64,000 nucleotides of DNA, from assembly GCF_018332695.1 (NCBI RefSeq), contig NZ_BOQN01000039.1:1-64000 (forward strand), written 5' to 3'. Position numbers and translations under genes: made by a program. Under the pieces are notes generated by a model, which did no database searches, had not been told where the DNA came from, and was given only the letters and a program-made list of their open reading frames with translations. This DNA is from Paractinoplanes toevensis. Its GTDB lineage: Bacteria; Actinomycetota; Actinomycetes; Mycobacteriales; Micromonosporaceae. How positions within the stretch are numbered: position 1 is the first letter of the stretch; every line of letters begins with the position of its first letter. This document shows positions 1 to 8,279 of the stretch, in pieces.

Positions 1-738
1 GTCCCAACGCCGGGCGGGCCGGTCCCCACGCAGGGCGGGCCGCAGCCGACACCGGGCGGGCCGGTCCCGGCACCGCGCCGGCCCGAGATGGAGCCGGTCG
101 CGGCCGGCGCTCAGCCGGTCATGCATCCGCGTGTCGCGCAGATCTGGTCGGCCGAGCCGCGACCCACGCCCCGCCCCGGCTACGTGGCCGGGCGGGCCGC
201 CCCCGCGACCCTGCCGATGTCCGAAAAGGAACACCCGGTGGAGGCGCCGACCCGCCGAGTCGGTGTGGTGATCGGCGTGCTCACCCTCCTGCTCGCGGCG
301 ATCGGCGCCTACACCCTGCTCAACCGGGAGAAGCCGAAAACCGACGCCGGCCCGCCCGCGCAGCAGACCCACCCGGCCACGCTCTACTACTCCCCCAACC
401 CGACCGTCGCGGCCACCACCACCGCGCCTACCACCCCGCCGGCGCCCAAGACGTCGGCGCCGCCCAAGCTGAGCTTCGACGACGCGCTGAGCCGGCTGCG
501 CACGTCGGTCGAGGACGGCGCCGCAACCGGCGACATCCGCGGCGACGTGGCCACCGATCTGCTCAACCTGATCGGCAACCTGTCGCGGGCCGGCAGCAAG
601 GACGTCGACGCCCGCATCGAGGTGATCCGGCAGAAGATCATCCAACGAACGGGTGAGGGCGCCAGCAGCCTCACCTCAGCGCGCGCCACCATCCTGCGCG
701 CCCGCCTGGCCGACGTGGACCGGGCCGCGGGCGCCTGA
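1..738 (+). CDS. C-terminal part of a membrane Ser/Thr protein kinase (partial)
   Basis: The reading frame is open from base 1, so the gene starts outside the window and the first ATG at 88 is internal. The visible part begins with a Pro/Gly-rich linker made of 7-residue repeats (VPTPGGP, VPTQGGP, QPTPGGP). A single membrane helix follows (VGVVIGVLTLLLAAIGAYTLL region), then a Thr/Pro-rich stalk and a roughly 90-residue helical outer domain starting LSFDDALSRLR. This layout (juxtamembrane linker, one TM helix, outer helical domain) is common in Micromonosporaceae receptor kinases. The kinase domain itself is not in view, so the kinase call is an inference; another single-pass membrane protein is possible. 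Confidence 0.6.
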   Translation, partial: VPTPGGPVPTQGGPQPTPGGPVPAPRRPEMEPVAAGAQPVMHPRVAQIWSAEPRPTPRPGYVAGRAAPATLPMSEKEHPVEAPTRRVGVVIGVLTLLLAAIGAYTLLNREKPKTDAGPPAQQTHPATLYYSPNPTVAATTTAPTTPPAPKTSAPPKLSFDDALSRLRTSVEDGAATGDIRGDVATDLLNLIGNLSRAGSKDVDARIEVIRQKIIQRTGEGASSLTSARATILRARLADVDRAAGA

Positions 739-953
739 CGCCGTCCCGCACCTCTCCCACGCCCCGGCCGTCAAAGCCGTGCCGACGCCATCCCGCCGCC
801 GCCACGGCCCAGATCTTGTAGAACCGCTGCTCTGTCCGCGCCTTAACTCAACAAGGTGGAGGTCGCGCCACCGCCAACGCCGGACATAGGCGATATGTCA
901 GGCCGTCAACTCGGTTCGGCTGGCGATGGGGAGGCGCTGCCCGTAAGGCGGCA

Positions 954-1296
954 CCGCGCCGCAAGACGGGACCACGCCGCAAGGCGGGACCGCGCCGCAA
1001 GGCGGGACCGCGCCGCAAGGCGGGACCGCGCCGCAAAGCGCAACCGCCCGCGAAGCGCACCGCCTGCAAAGCGCAACCGCCCGGAAAGCGCGACTGTCCG
1101 CAAGCGCAAGCGCAAGCGCAACCGCAACCGCCCGCGAAGCGCACCGCCCGGAAAGCGCGACCGTCCGCAAAGCGCGACCGTCCGCAAAGCGCAACCGCCC
1201 GCAAAGCGCAACCGCCCGCAAAGCGCAACCGCCCGCGAAGCGCACCGCCCGGAAAGCGCAACCGCCCGGAAAGCGCAACCACGCCGCAAGGCGGGA
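954..1296. repeat. Tandem array of about 20 units of 16-18 bp, each able to form a small hairpin
   Basis: This fills the middle of the 602-bp convergent gap between the kinase gene and the LacI gene; no gene is credible there. Units begin CCGCGCCGCAAGGCGGGA (18 bp; 954-1043 and the last unit at 1279-1296) and shift to CCGCCCGCAAAGCGCAA (16-17 bp) in the centre. In the 18-bp form, CGCC and GGCG flank GCAA, giving a hairpin with a GNRA-type loop. At 1094-1127 the array breaks down into short GCAAGC repeats. All three frames stay open because the repeat lacks stops, which creates false Arg-rich or Ala-rich ORFs on both strands. Its role is unknown; transcription termination of the two convergent genes or simple slippage growth are both possible. 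Confidence 0.85.
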
Positions 1297-1340
1297 CGCC
1301 GGCTCGGGGTCCGAGGCCGGCGCCCGGCGTGCGGAAGGCG

Positions 1341-2351
1341 TCAGGCGGAGCCGCGGATCACCAGGCGGGTCGGCAGCACTATGCCGCCGTCGTCGGTGTC
1401 GTAGCCGTCCAGTTTGGCCAGCAGGAGCCGGACCATCTCTCGGCCCATCTCGCCGATCGGCTGGTCGACGCTGGTCAGTGGTGGCTCGGTGTGCAGCGCT
1501 ACCACCGAGTCGTCGAAGCCGATCAGGGCAACGTCCTGCGGCACCCGCCGGCCGTAGTGCCGCAGCACCCGCAGCGCGCCGGCCGCCATCGTGTCGGAGG
1601 CGGCGAAGACCGCGTCGACGTCGGGGTACTGCTCCAGCAGGCGCTGCATCGCGGCCTCGCCGCTCTCCTGGCTGAAGTCGCCGAACGCGACCGGGCCGTC
1701 GCCGACGATGTCGCGGTAGCCGTCGAGGCGGGCGAGACCGGCGGCCATGTCGAGCGGGCCGGTGATCGCCGCGATCCGGCGGCGGCCCTGGCTGCGCAGG
1801 TAGCCGACGGCCTCGCGGGCGCCGGCCCGGTTGTCGGCGTCGACGAACGTGCCGCTGTCGGTGTGCATCGGGCGGCCGACTCGCACGGTGGCGACGCCGC
1901 GGTCCTCCAGCAAGGCCGGCAGCGGGTCGTCGCCGTGCAGCGACAGCAGCAGCGCGCCGTCGACGTGCTGGCGGGTCAAATAACCCTCAAGGCGGCGGCG
2001 TTCCTCCGGCGCCTGGGCGATCATCAGCACCATCTGCAGGTTCCGGGCGACCAGGACCGACGAGATGGATTGGACGATGCGGCCGAAGAACGGCTCGGCG
2101 AAGAACCGCTCCCCCGACTCGAAGATCACCAGCGCGACCGAGTCGGTGCGCTGGGTGACCAGGGTGCGGGCGGCCCGGTTGGGCACGTAACCGAGTTCCT
2201 CGATCGCGTCCTCGACCGCCGCCTTGGCGCGTGGGCTGACCTGGGCCGATCCGTTTACGACGCGGGACACCGTGCCACGGCCGACGCCGGCGCGCAGCGC
2301 CACCTCTTCCAGGGTCGGCCGCCCGGAAGCCCTGCTCCGGTCCGTGGTCAT
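1341..2351 (-). CDS. LacI-family transcriptional regulator, CebR-like
   Basis: A 336-residue LacI-type repressor. The N-terminal HTH (PTLEEVALRAGVGRGTVSRV, residues about 11-30) is followed by the hinge (PNRAARTLV) and a periplasmic-binding-protein-like ligand domain ending with FDDSVVALHTEPPLTSVDQP. The start at 2351 is chosen because AGGAGG lies 8 bases upstream; the longer frame to 2438 has no such site. The gene lies 90 bp downstream of the MFS gene on the same strand. A perfect CebR-type box occurs nearby at 3760, and the flanking genes are cellulases, so control of cello-oligosaccharide use is the likely role (inferred). An inverted repeat at 2368-2386 lies in its leader. Confidence 0.85.
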   Translation of the reverse strand: MTTDRSRASGRPTLEEVALRAGVGRGTVSRVVNGSAQVSPRAKAAVEDAIEELGYVPNRAARTLVTQRTDSVALVIFESGERFFAEPFFGRIVQSISSVLVARNLQMVLMIAQAPEERRRLEGYLTRQHVDGALLLSLHGDDPLPALLEDRGVATVRVGRPMHTDSGTFVDADNRAGAREAVGYLRSQGRRRIAAITGPLDMAAGLARLDGYRDIVGDGPVAFGDFSQESGEAAMQRLLEQYPDVDAVFAASDTMAAGALRVLRHYGRRVPQDVALIGFDDSVVALHTEPPLTSVDQPIGEMGREMVRLLLAKLDGYDTDDGGIVLPTRLVIRGSA

Positions 2352-2367
2352 CGGTGACACCTCCTCC

Positions 2368-2386
2368 GCGCGACCGGTGGTCGCGC
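2368..2386. promoter_or_regulatory. Inverted repeat in the leader of the LacI gene
   Basis: GCGCGACC and GGTCGCGC form perfect 8-bp arms around GGT. The site lies between the end of the MFS gene and the ribosome binding site of the LacI gene. It could be an operator or a weak terminator for the MFS gene. It does not resemble the 14-bp box at 3760. Confidence 0.4.
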
Positions 2387-2441
2387 CCGACACAAAGTAC
2401 CTGGCATATGCAGCCCAGGACATGATCGAGGCGGGCAAACC

Positions 2442-3734
2442 CTAGTAGCCATGTAGGTAACTCCCGGTCAAGGCGCCCTCGGTGGGCACGGTGAACCGCC
2501 GGAGCGCGGGTGTGCTCACGGCGATCAGTGCGGTGGCGGCGAGCGCGGTGGCGCCACCGATGGCGAGTGCCGCGCCGCCCGAGGTGGCCGAGGCCACCAG
2601 GCCGGCGCGGAGGTTTCCGAGCTGGGGTCCGGCCTGGCCGGCGATGGCTTCGAGGGCGGAGACACGGCCGAGGTAGGCGTTCGGCGTGGTGCTCTGCACG
2701 ACGGTGCCGCGGGCGACCACGGCCCAGGTGTCGGCCGCCCCGGCCACGGCGATGAGCAGGAGTACGACGCCGAGCGTCCCGGCCATCCCGACCGCGCCCG
2801 GCCACGCCGGACCCACCGTCACCAGACCCAGGGTTCCCAGCGCGAGCGCCCAGACCGCGCCGCAGGCGAGCATCAGGCGGCCGGGCCGGGGGCGGCGGGT
2901 GGCGAGCCCGGACAGCACCGAGGCGGTCACCCCGCCGGCGGCGAGGGCGGTGGTGAACAGGCCGAGGATCTCCGGGCGGCCGCCGAACAGCTCGGCGTTG
3001 ACGACCGGGAACAGCGCGATCGGCATGGCGAACAGGGTCGCGGCGAGGTCGGCCAGCAGCGCACCGCGTACCTCGGGGGTGCGGGCGGCGTACGCCAGAC
3101 CGGCCCGGACCGCCCGGAGCCCGGCCCGGCCCTCGGCGGCGGCCACGCCGGACGGGAGGCCGGCGAGGCCGATGAGGGCGGCCCCGAAGGTGAGCGTGTC
3201 GAAGGCGAAGCACCAGCCGACCCCGGCGACCGCGGTGAGCGCGCCGGCGGCGGCCGGGCCGAGCAGCATGGCCAGCTGGAACGACAGGTGGTTGAGGGCC
3301 AGGCCGGGGGCGAGCCGGTCACCGGCGAGCAGCGCGGGGATGAAGGCGCGCCGGGCCGGGCCGCCGAGCGCGCCGAGCGCGGAGCCGGCCGCGGCCAGCC
3401 CGAGGACGGCGGGCACACCGCCGGCGCCGGTGAACACCACCGCGGTCGTCGCCGCGCTGACCAGGATCTGCCCGCCGGTGCAGCGCAGGGCGAGGCGGCG
3501 CCGGTCGACGTGGTCGATGAACGCGCTGCCGACCAGGGAGAGCACGATGAGCGGGGCGGCGATGGCCAGGCCGAGCAGGCCGACGACGGCGGCGCTGTGG
3601 GTGGTGTCCCAGAGGTAGTAGACGCTCGCGAAGGCGCCGAACTGGCCGCCGAAGCCGGAGGCCGTGCTGCCGATCCACAACCGGCGGAATGTGCGGTTCT
3701 CCCGCAGCGGCCGGAGATCGACGAGCGCCTTCAC
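2442..3734 (-). CDS. MFS transporter (EntS/DHA3-like)
   Basis: A 430-residue membrane protein with about 12 hydrophobic helices. It starts MKALVDLRPLRENRTFRRLW, typical of the DHA3 branch that includes enterobactin exporter EntS and macrolide exporters. The conserved motif between helices 2 and 3 is present as FIDHVDRRR (about residues 73-81). The start is GTG at 3734 with no clear ribosome binding site. The gene runs divergently from the GH3 gene, and the CebR-type box lies in the shared promoter, so it may be co-regulated with cellulose degradation. The substrate is unknown; sugar export, siderophore or drug efflux cannot be told apart from sequence alone. Confidence 0.75.
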   Translation of the reverse strand: MKALVDLRPLRENRTFRRLWIGSTASGFGGQFGAFASVYYLWDTTHSAAVVGLLGLAIAAPLIVLSLVGSAFIDHVDRRRLALRCTGGQILVSAATTAVVFTGAGGVPAVLGLAAAGSALGALGGPARRAFIPALLAGDRLAPGLALNHLSFQLAMLLGPAAAGALTAVAGVGWCFAFDTLTFGAALIGLAGLPSGVAAAEGRAGLRAVRAGLAYAARTPEVRGALLADLAATLFAMPIALFPVVNAELFGGRPEILGLFTTALAAGGVTASVLSGLATRRPRPGRLMLACGAVWALALGTLGLVTVGPAWPGAVGMAGTLGVVLLLIAVAGAADTWAVVARGTVVQSTTPNAYLGRVSALEAIAGQAGPQLGNLRAGLVASATSGGAALAIGGATALAATALIAVSTPALRRFTVPTEGALTGSYLHGY

Positions 3735-3759
3735 GCGGGCACGCTAGCAAACATTGTGA

Positions 3760-3773
3760 TGGGAGCGCTCCCA
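3760..3773. promoter_or_regulatory. CebR-type operator (perfect 14-bp palindrome)
   Basis: TGGGAGCGCTCCCA is a perfect palindrome, extended to 16 bp by flanking A and T. It is identical to the box described for the Streptomyces cellulose-use repressor CebR, which releases DNA when it binds cellobiose. It lies between the divergent MFS (start 3734) and GH3 (start 3820) genes. The match to the known box is established knowledge; use by the nearby LacI protein is inferred. Confidence 0.85.
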
Positions 3774-3819
3774 TGACACCATGACTTCACATTAATTACT
3801 GTCAGTGGAGTTGTTACCG

Positions 3820-5949
3820 ATGCGCCGTGTCTGGTTCGGGGTCCTGGCCGCGCTGCTCGCTGTGGCCGTGGTGGTCGTCCTGCGCGCCGACACCGAGAAG
3901 GCAGCACCGGCCGCCGTGCTCGACCCCAGCACGCCGGTGGAGCAGCGGGTCGACGAGCTGATGTCCCGGATGACTCTGGCCGACAAGATCGGCCAGATGA
4001 CCCAGGCCGAGCGGGCCGGAGTGACCCCCGATCAGGTGACCGAGTACCGCCTCGGCTCGGTGCTGTCCGGCGGCGGCTCCGCCCCGGACGACAACACCCC
4101 GGCCGGGTGGGCCGACATGTACGACGCCTACCAACGCGGCGCGCTGGCCACGCCCTTGAAGATCCCCATGCTGTACGGGGTGGACGCCGTGCACGGCAAC
4201 AACAACGTCCCCGGGTCGACGATCTTCCCGCACAACATCGGCCTGGGCGCCACCCGCGACCCCGACCTGGTGCAGCGGATCGGCGCGGCCACCGCCGAGG
4301 AGGTGACCGGCGCCGGGCCGGACTGGACGTTCGCGCCGTGCCTGTGCGTGGCCCGCGACGACCGGTGGGGCCGCACCTACGAGTCGTTCGGCGAGGACCC
4401 GGCCATCGCCTCGTCGATGACCACCGTCATCACCGGACTGCAGGACGGGCCGGCGCCGGTCCTGGCGACCGCCAAGCACTACCTCGGCGACGGCGGGACC
4501 ACCGGCGGCGACGACCAGGGCAACACCGAACTGTCCGAGGCCGAGCTGCGCCGCATCCACCTGCCGCCGTTCCAGGCCGCGGTCGACCGGGGCGTCGGCA
4601 CCGTGATGATCTCGTTCAGCAGCTGGAACGGGGTCAAGGCGCACGGCAACCGGTTCCTGATCACCGATCTGCTCAAGACCGAGCTCGGGTTCACCGGGTT
4701 CACCGTCTCGGACTGGGCCGGCATCGACCAGATCGACGGGCAGCCCGGCTTCACCCGGGCCGAGGTGGTCGCCGCGGTCAACGCCGGCCTCGACATGCTG
4801 ATGGTGCCGGAGAACTGGACGACCTTCCTCGACGACCTGCGGGTCGCGGTCGAGGCGGGCGAGATCCCGATGTCCCGGATCGACGACGCGAACCGCCGCA
4901 TCCTCACCCAGAAGTTCCGGCTCGGGCTGTTCGAGAAGCCCTATGCCGATCGCGCGTTCACGCGGACGGTCGGCAGCGCCGAGCATCGGGAGCTGGCCCG
5001 GCAGGCGGTGCGCGAGTCGCAGGTGCTGCTGAAGAACACCGGCGTGCTGCCGCTGGCCAAGAGCGGCGGGAAGATCTTCGTGGCCGGCAAGAGCGCCGAC
5101 GACATCGGCAACCAGAGCGGCGGCTGGACGCTGACCTGGCAGGGTGCGAGCGGCGCCATCGTCGACGGCACGACGATCCTGGACGGCATCCGCGACACAG
5201 CCGGGACCGGCACCACCGTCACGTACGACCGGTCGGGTGCCGGCATCGACGGGACCTACCGGGCCGCGATCGCGGTGATCGGCGAGACCCCGTACGCCGA
5301 GTACGAGGGTGACCGGCCCGGCGGGCTCGGCCTCGACACCGAGGACCGGCAGGTCCTCGCGAAGCTCCGAGCGGCCGGGGTGCCGGTGATCGTGGTGCTG
5401 GTCTCCGGGCGGCCGATGGACGTCGCGTCGCTGGTGGACGGCTGGGACGCGTTCGTCGCGGCGTGGCTGCCGGGCAGCGAGGGCGCGGGCGTCGCCGACG
5501 TGCTGTTCGGTGACTACGCGCCGACCGGGCGGCTGCCGATGACCTGGCCGGCCTCCTCGGCCCAGGAACCGATCAACACCGGGGACGGAAAGGCCGGGCT
5601 CTACGCGTACGGATATGGCCTGTCCTTCGATGATCGCGAAGCGGACGCCGCCCCGCCCAGCTCGCCCGGCACCCCGAGCGCGACCGCCTCGAAGCTGCGC
5701 TGGATGGCGGCCACCGACACCGGCGGCAGCGGGCTGGACGGCTACGACGTGCTGCGCGACGGCGCGCTGGTCGGTACCACCGTCGCCACCTCCCTGTCGA
5801 TCACGAAGCTCTCCCCCGGCGTGCACGAGTTCACCGTCGTGGCGCGCGACAAGGCCGGCAACCGCTCGGCCCCCTCATCCCCGCTGGTGGTCACCGTCCC
5901 GGACCCCGGCGGATGCAAGACACGTGACGGCGTCTGTGTCGTGACGTGA
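3820..5949 (+). CDS. Secreted GH3 beta-glucosidase with C-terminal FN3 domain
   Basis: A 709-residue exported enzyme that should release glucose from beta-linked oligosaccharides such as cello-oligosaccharides. An N-terminal hydrophobic signal (MRRVWFGVLAALLAVAVVVV) precedes the GH3 N-domain. The motif AKHYLGDGGT (K219-H220) and the nucleophile Asp298 in VSDWAGID are visible. The GH3 C-domain ends around GRLPMTWP and a fibronectin-III-like module fills the last 100 residues. ATG 3820 is preferred over GTG 3805 because GTGGAG at 3805-3810 then serves as the ribosome binding site. The endoglucanase gene follows after 31 bp, which suggests an operon controlled through the CebR-type box upstream. 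Confidence 0.92.
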   Translation: MRRVWFGVLAALLAVAVVVVLRADTEKAAPAAVLDPSTPVEQRVDELMSRMTLADKIGQMTQAERAGVTPDQVTEYRLGSVLSGGGSAPDDNTPAGWADMYDAYQRGALATPLKIPMLYGVDAVHGNNNVPGSTIFPHNIGLGATRDPDLVQRIGAATAEEVTGAGPDWTFAPCLCVARDDRWGRTYESFGEDPAIASSMTTVITGLQDGPAPVLATAKHYLGDGGTTGGDDQGNTELSEAELRRIHLPPFQAAVDRGVGTVMISFSSWNGVKAHGNRFLITDLLKTELGFTGFTVSDWAGIDQIDGQPGFTRAEVVAAVNAGLDMLMVPENWTTFLDDLRVAVEAGEIPMSRIDDANRRILTQKFRLGLFEKPYADRAFTRTVGSAEHRELARQAVRESQVLLKNTGVLPLAKSGGKIFVAGKSADDIGNQSGGWTLTWQGASGAIVDGTTILDGIRDTAGTGTTVTYDRSGAGIDGTYRAAIAVIGETPYAEYEGDRPGGLGLDTEDRQVLAKLRAAGVPVIVVLVSGRPMDVASLVDGWDAFVAAWLPGSEGAGVADVLFGDYAPTGRLPMTWPASSAQEPINTGDGKAGLYAYGYGLSFDDREADAAPPSSPGTPSATASKLRWMAATDTGGSGLDGYDVLRDGALVGTTVATSLSITKLSPGVHEFTVVARDKAGNRSAPSSPLVVTVPDPGGCKTRDGVCVVT

Positions 5950-5980
5950 ACTCCCCGTTCCCCCCACCCTTGGAGTCCCC

Positions 5981-7585
5981 ATGATCCGACGTGTCGCCCT
6001 CGCGGCGGCCGCGGCCGGCGCCCTGGTCGCCGGCCTGCTCACCGTGGTCGCCATGCCCGCGGACGCCGCCACCGGCGGAACCGGAACCGGCTACCTGCAC
6101 ACCAGCGGTAACAAGATCATCGACAGTACCGGCGCGACGGTCCGGCTCACCGGCATCAACTGGTTCGGGATGGAGACCGACAACAAGACCTTCCACGGTC
6201 TCTGGGCCAACAATCCGTGGCGCAACCAGGTCGACACGATGGCCGGCGCCGGCTACAACACGCTGCGCATCCCGTTCTCCGACGACGCGCTCAAGGCCGG
6301 TGCGACCGCCACCGGCATCAACGACTTCGTCAACCCGGATCTGATCGGGCTCTCGCCCCTCCAAATTCTGGACAAGGTCATCGCGTACGCCGGCGGCAAG
6401 GGCATGCGGGTCATCCTCGACCGGCACCGGCCGACCGCGGCCGGTCAGACCGCCCTGTGGTACACCGCCGCCGTCCCGGAGAGCACCTGGATCGCGAACT
6501 GGAAGTCGCTCGCGCAGCGGTACGCGGGCAACACCACGGTGATCGGCGCCGACCTGCACAACGAGCCGCACGCCGAGGGCACCAACCCGGCCGCGACCGG
6601 TTCCTGCTGGGGTTGCGGTGTGCAGGAACGCGACTGGCGGCTCGCCGCCGAACGGGCCGGCAACGCGATCCTGTCGGTGCAGCCGAACTGGCTGATCTTC
6701 GTGGAGGGGGTGTCCTGCCCGAGCGGTGGTCTCTCCAACGTGTGGGACAACGACACCAGCAACGACGAGGACTGCGGCTGGTGGGGTGGCAACCTGTCCA
6801 AGGCCGGCGAGTTCCCGGTGCGGCTCAGCGTCGCCAACCGGGTCGTCTACTCGCCGCACGAGTACGCGACGTCGGTCTACCACCAGGCCTGGTTCGACGA
6901 CCCGGCCTACCCGGCGAACATGCCGGCGATCTGGGACCACTACTGGGGTTACCTGTACAAGCAGAACATCGCGCCGATCATGATGGGCGAGTTCGGCACC
7001 ACGCTGGCCAGCGACATCGACCGGGTGTGGCTGCAGAACCTGATGGCCTACACCGGCACCGGGGTCAACGGGATGTCCTTCACGTACTGGTCGTGGAACC
7101 CGAACTCGGGTGACACCGGCGGCATCGCCAACGACGACTGGACCACGATCAACCAGGCCAAGCAGTCCATCCTGCAGCCGTACCTGATCGCGCCGGTCGG
7201 CGGCGGCACCACCACCACGACCTCGCCGACCGTGTCGGCGTCGGTCTCCACGTCGCCGAGCACCCCGGCCACCACCGCGGGCTGCACCGTCGTCTACAAG
7301 CAGGACAATGCGTGGGAGGGCGGCTTCCAGGGTTCGGTGACCGTCAAGAACACCGGCACCGGCGCGGTCAACCCGTGGTCGGTGACCTGGGCCTGGCCGT
7401 CCGGCGTGACCCTGGGCAGCGGCTGGAACGCGACCGTGACCCAGAGCGGGACATCGGTGACCGCGGCGGCCCCCTCGTACGCGGCGTCGCTGGCCGCGGG
7501 CGCGTCGGTGACCGTCGGCTTCACCGCCAACGGGACGGCGAGCGCGCCGGCCACGGTGAAGCTCAACGGCGCGGTCTGCGCCTGA
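5981..7585 (+). CDS. Secreted GH5 endo-beta-1,4-glucanase with CBM2
   Basis: A 534-residue cellulase. The signal peptide (about residues 1-29, ending PADA) is followed by a GH5 catalytic domain with the acid/base Glu195 in DLHNEPH and the nucleophile Glu337 in MGEFGT. A Thr/Ser/Pro linker (about residues 405-430) leads to a carbohydrate-binding module of family 2 at residues 434-534, bounded by two Cys residues and containing the Trp residues expected on its cellulose-binding face. GGAG lies 6 bases before the ATG. With the GH3 enzyme upstream it forms a secreted cellulose-to-glucose pair. Confidence 0.95.
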   Translation: MIRRVALAAAAAGALVAGLLTVVAMPADAATGGTGTGYLHTSGNKIIDSTGATVRLTGINWFGMETDNKTFHGLWANNPWRNQVDTMAGAGYNTLRIPFSDDALKAGATATGINDFVNPDLIGLSPLQILDKVIAYAGGKGMRVILDRHRPTAAGQTALWYTAAVPESTWIANWKSLAQRYAGNTTVIGADLHNEPHAEGTNPAATGSCWGCGVQERDWRLAAERAGNAILSVQPNWLIFVEGVSCPSGGLSNVWDNDTSNDEDCGWWGGNLSKAGEFPVRLSVANRVVYSPHEYATSVYHQAWFDDPAYPANMPAIWDHYWGYLYKQNIAPIMMGEFGTTLASDIDRVWLQNLMAYTGTGVNGMSFTYWSWNPNSGDTGGIANDDWTTINQAKQSILQPYLIAPVGGGTTTTTSPTVSASVSTSPSTPATTAGCTVVYKQDNAWEGGFQGSVTVKNTGTGAVNPWSVTWAWPSGVTLGSGWNATVTQSGTSVTAAAPSYAASLAAGASVTVGFTANGTASAPATVKLNGAVCA

Positions 7586-7592
7586 CCATGAC

Positions 7593-7631
7593 TGAGCGGT
7601 GCGGGCCAACCGGGCTGGTCCGCACCGCTCA
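7593..7631. terminator. Strong hairpin between convergent genes
   Basis: The arms TGAGCGGTGCGG and CCGCACCGCTCA pair perfectly and continue inward after one G-T pair, leaving a 7-base loop. It lies between the GH5 gene and the convergent DUF5666-like gene and can serve both. No T-tract follows, as is usual in high-GC actinobacteria. A close relative occurs at 8181-8213. Confidence 0.7.
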
Positions 7632-7635
7632 CCCG

Positions 7636-8067
7636 CTAGTCGTCGTCCCGCGCGTGGTGGGTCGCCGACGCGCTCGGCGACGGGCGCACCGCCGGGCCCG
7701 CCTGCGTCTTCTTCCCGCGCGCCTCGACCCGTGAGGCGAGGTAGTCGGTGCCGGACCGGGTGCCGTTGACCGTGATGCCGAAGCCGGCGCCCAGGTCGGC
7801 GACCTTGCCGGTCTTGCCGTTGACCCGGATCTTGGCGTTGGCGGTCACCGTGACCGTCAGCGCGGCGCTCTTGCCGCTGGGCTTGATGGTGACCGTGCGG
7901 CCGGACACCGCGGTGACCGTGCCGGTGGTCGAGAACCGCGACGGCCTCGACCGGTCCTGGTGAGCGGCGGTGTGCTCGGCGGGCGCGGCGACCGCGACCG
8001 TGGCGGCCGCGGGGATCACGACGGCGGTCACGAGGGCCGCCGCGACGGCGATGCGGCGAAAACGCAC
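7636..8067 (-). CDS. Secreted DUF5666-like small protein, copy 1
   Basis: A 143-residue exported protein. The GTG start at 8067 has AAGGAG 8 bases upstream; longer frames lack support. A signal peptide (RFRRIAVAAALVTAVVIPAA) is followed by one beta-rich module: TGTVTAVSGRTVTIK, then NAKIRVNGK, then a DLGAGFGITVNG stretch and ASRVEARGK. This pattern resembles the DUF5666 family; function unknown. The tail is Pro/Ser-rich and ends in Asp-Asp-Asp. It is a tandem duplicate of the gene at 8280-8777; leader, ribosome binding site and terminator are also similar. Confidence 0.75.
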   Translation of the reverse strand: MRFRRIAVAAALVTAVVIPAAATVAVAAPAEHTAAHQDRSRPSRFSTTGTVTAVSGRTVTIKPSGKSAALTVTVTANAKIRVNGKTGKVADLGAGFGITVNGTRSGTDYLASRVEARGKKTQAGPAVRPSPSASATHHARDDD

Positions 8068-8180
8068 GGGACAACTCCTTGATCGGGGTAGTTCCGATCG
8101 TTCCCCCGCTCGGGTGCTGACCGGTTGCCGGAACGGTTGCCGCCCGGTTGCGGCGCGGCTCGCGCCCCGGACGCGACTGG

Positions 8181-8213
8181 GCGGTGCGGACCGGCCGGGC
8201 CGGTCCGCGCCGC
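8181..8213. terminator. Hairpin terminator behind copy 2 of the DUF5666-like gene
   Basis: GCGGTGCGGACCGG pairs with CCGGTCCGCGCCGC (14 bp with one G-T pair) around a CCGGG loop. It follows the original, pre-frameshift stop at 8233 by 20 bp and is similar to the hairpin at 7593-7631, so the duplication carried its terminator along. Confidence 0.65.
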
Positions 8214-8279
8214 TCACCCCTTCCCGGAGGTCTCAGTCGTCGTCGCCCAGATGCCCCGAGTCGTCCGACGCGGACGGGC

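Noticed and set aside
954..1296. CRISPR array
   Set aside because: Units are contiguous 16-18 bp repeats without unique spacers, and no cas genes are near.
856..1404. Arg-rich and Ala-rich ORFs across the tandem repeat
   Set aside because: The repeat has no stop codon in several frames, so these frames are open by composition. No ribosome binding site or family match supports them.
3805..3819. GTG 3805 as start of the GH3 gene
   Set aside because: The GTGGAG there fits better as the ribosome binding site of ATG 3820, which begins a normal signal peptide.
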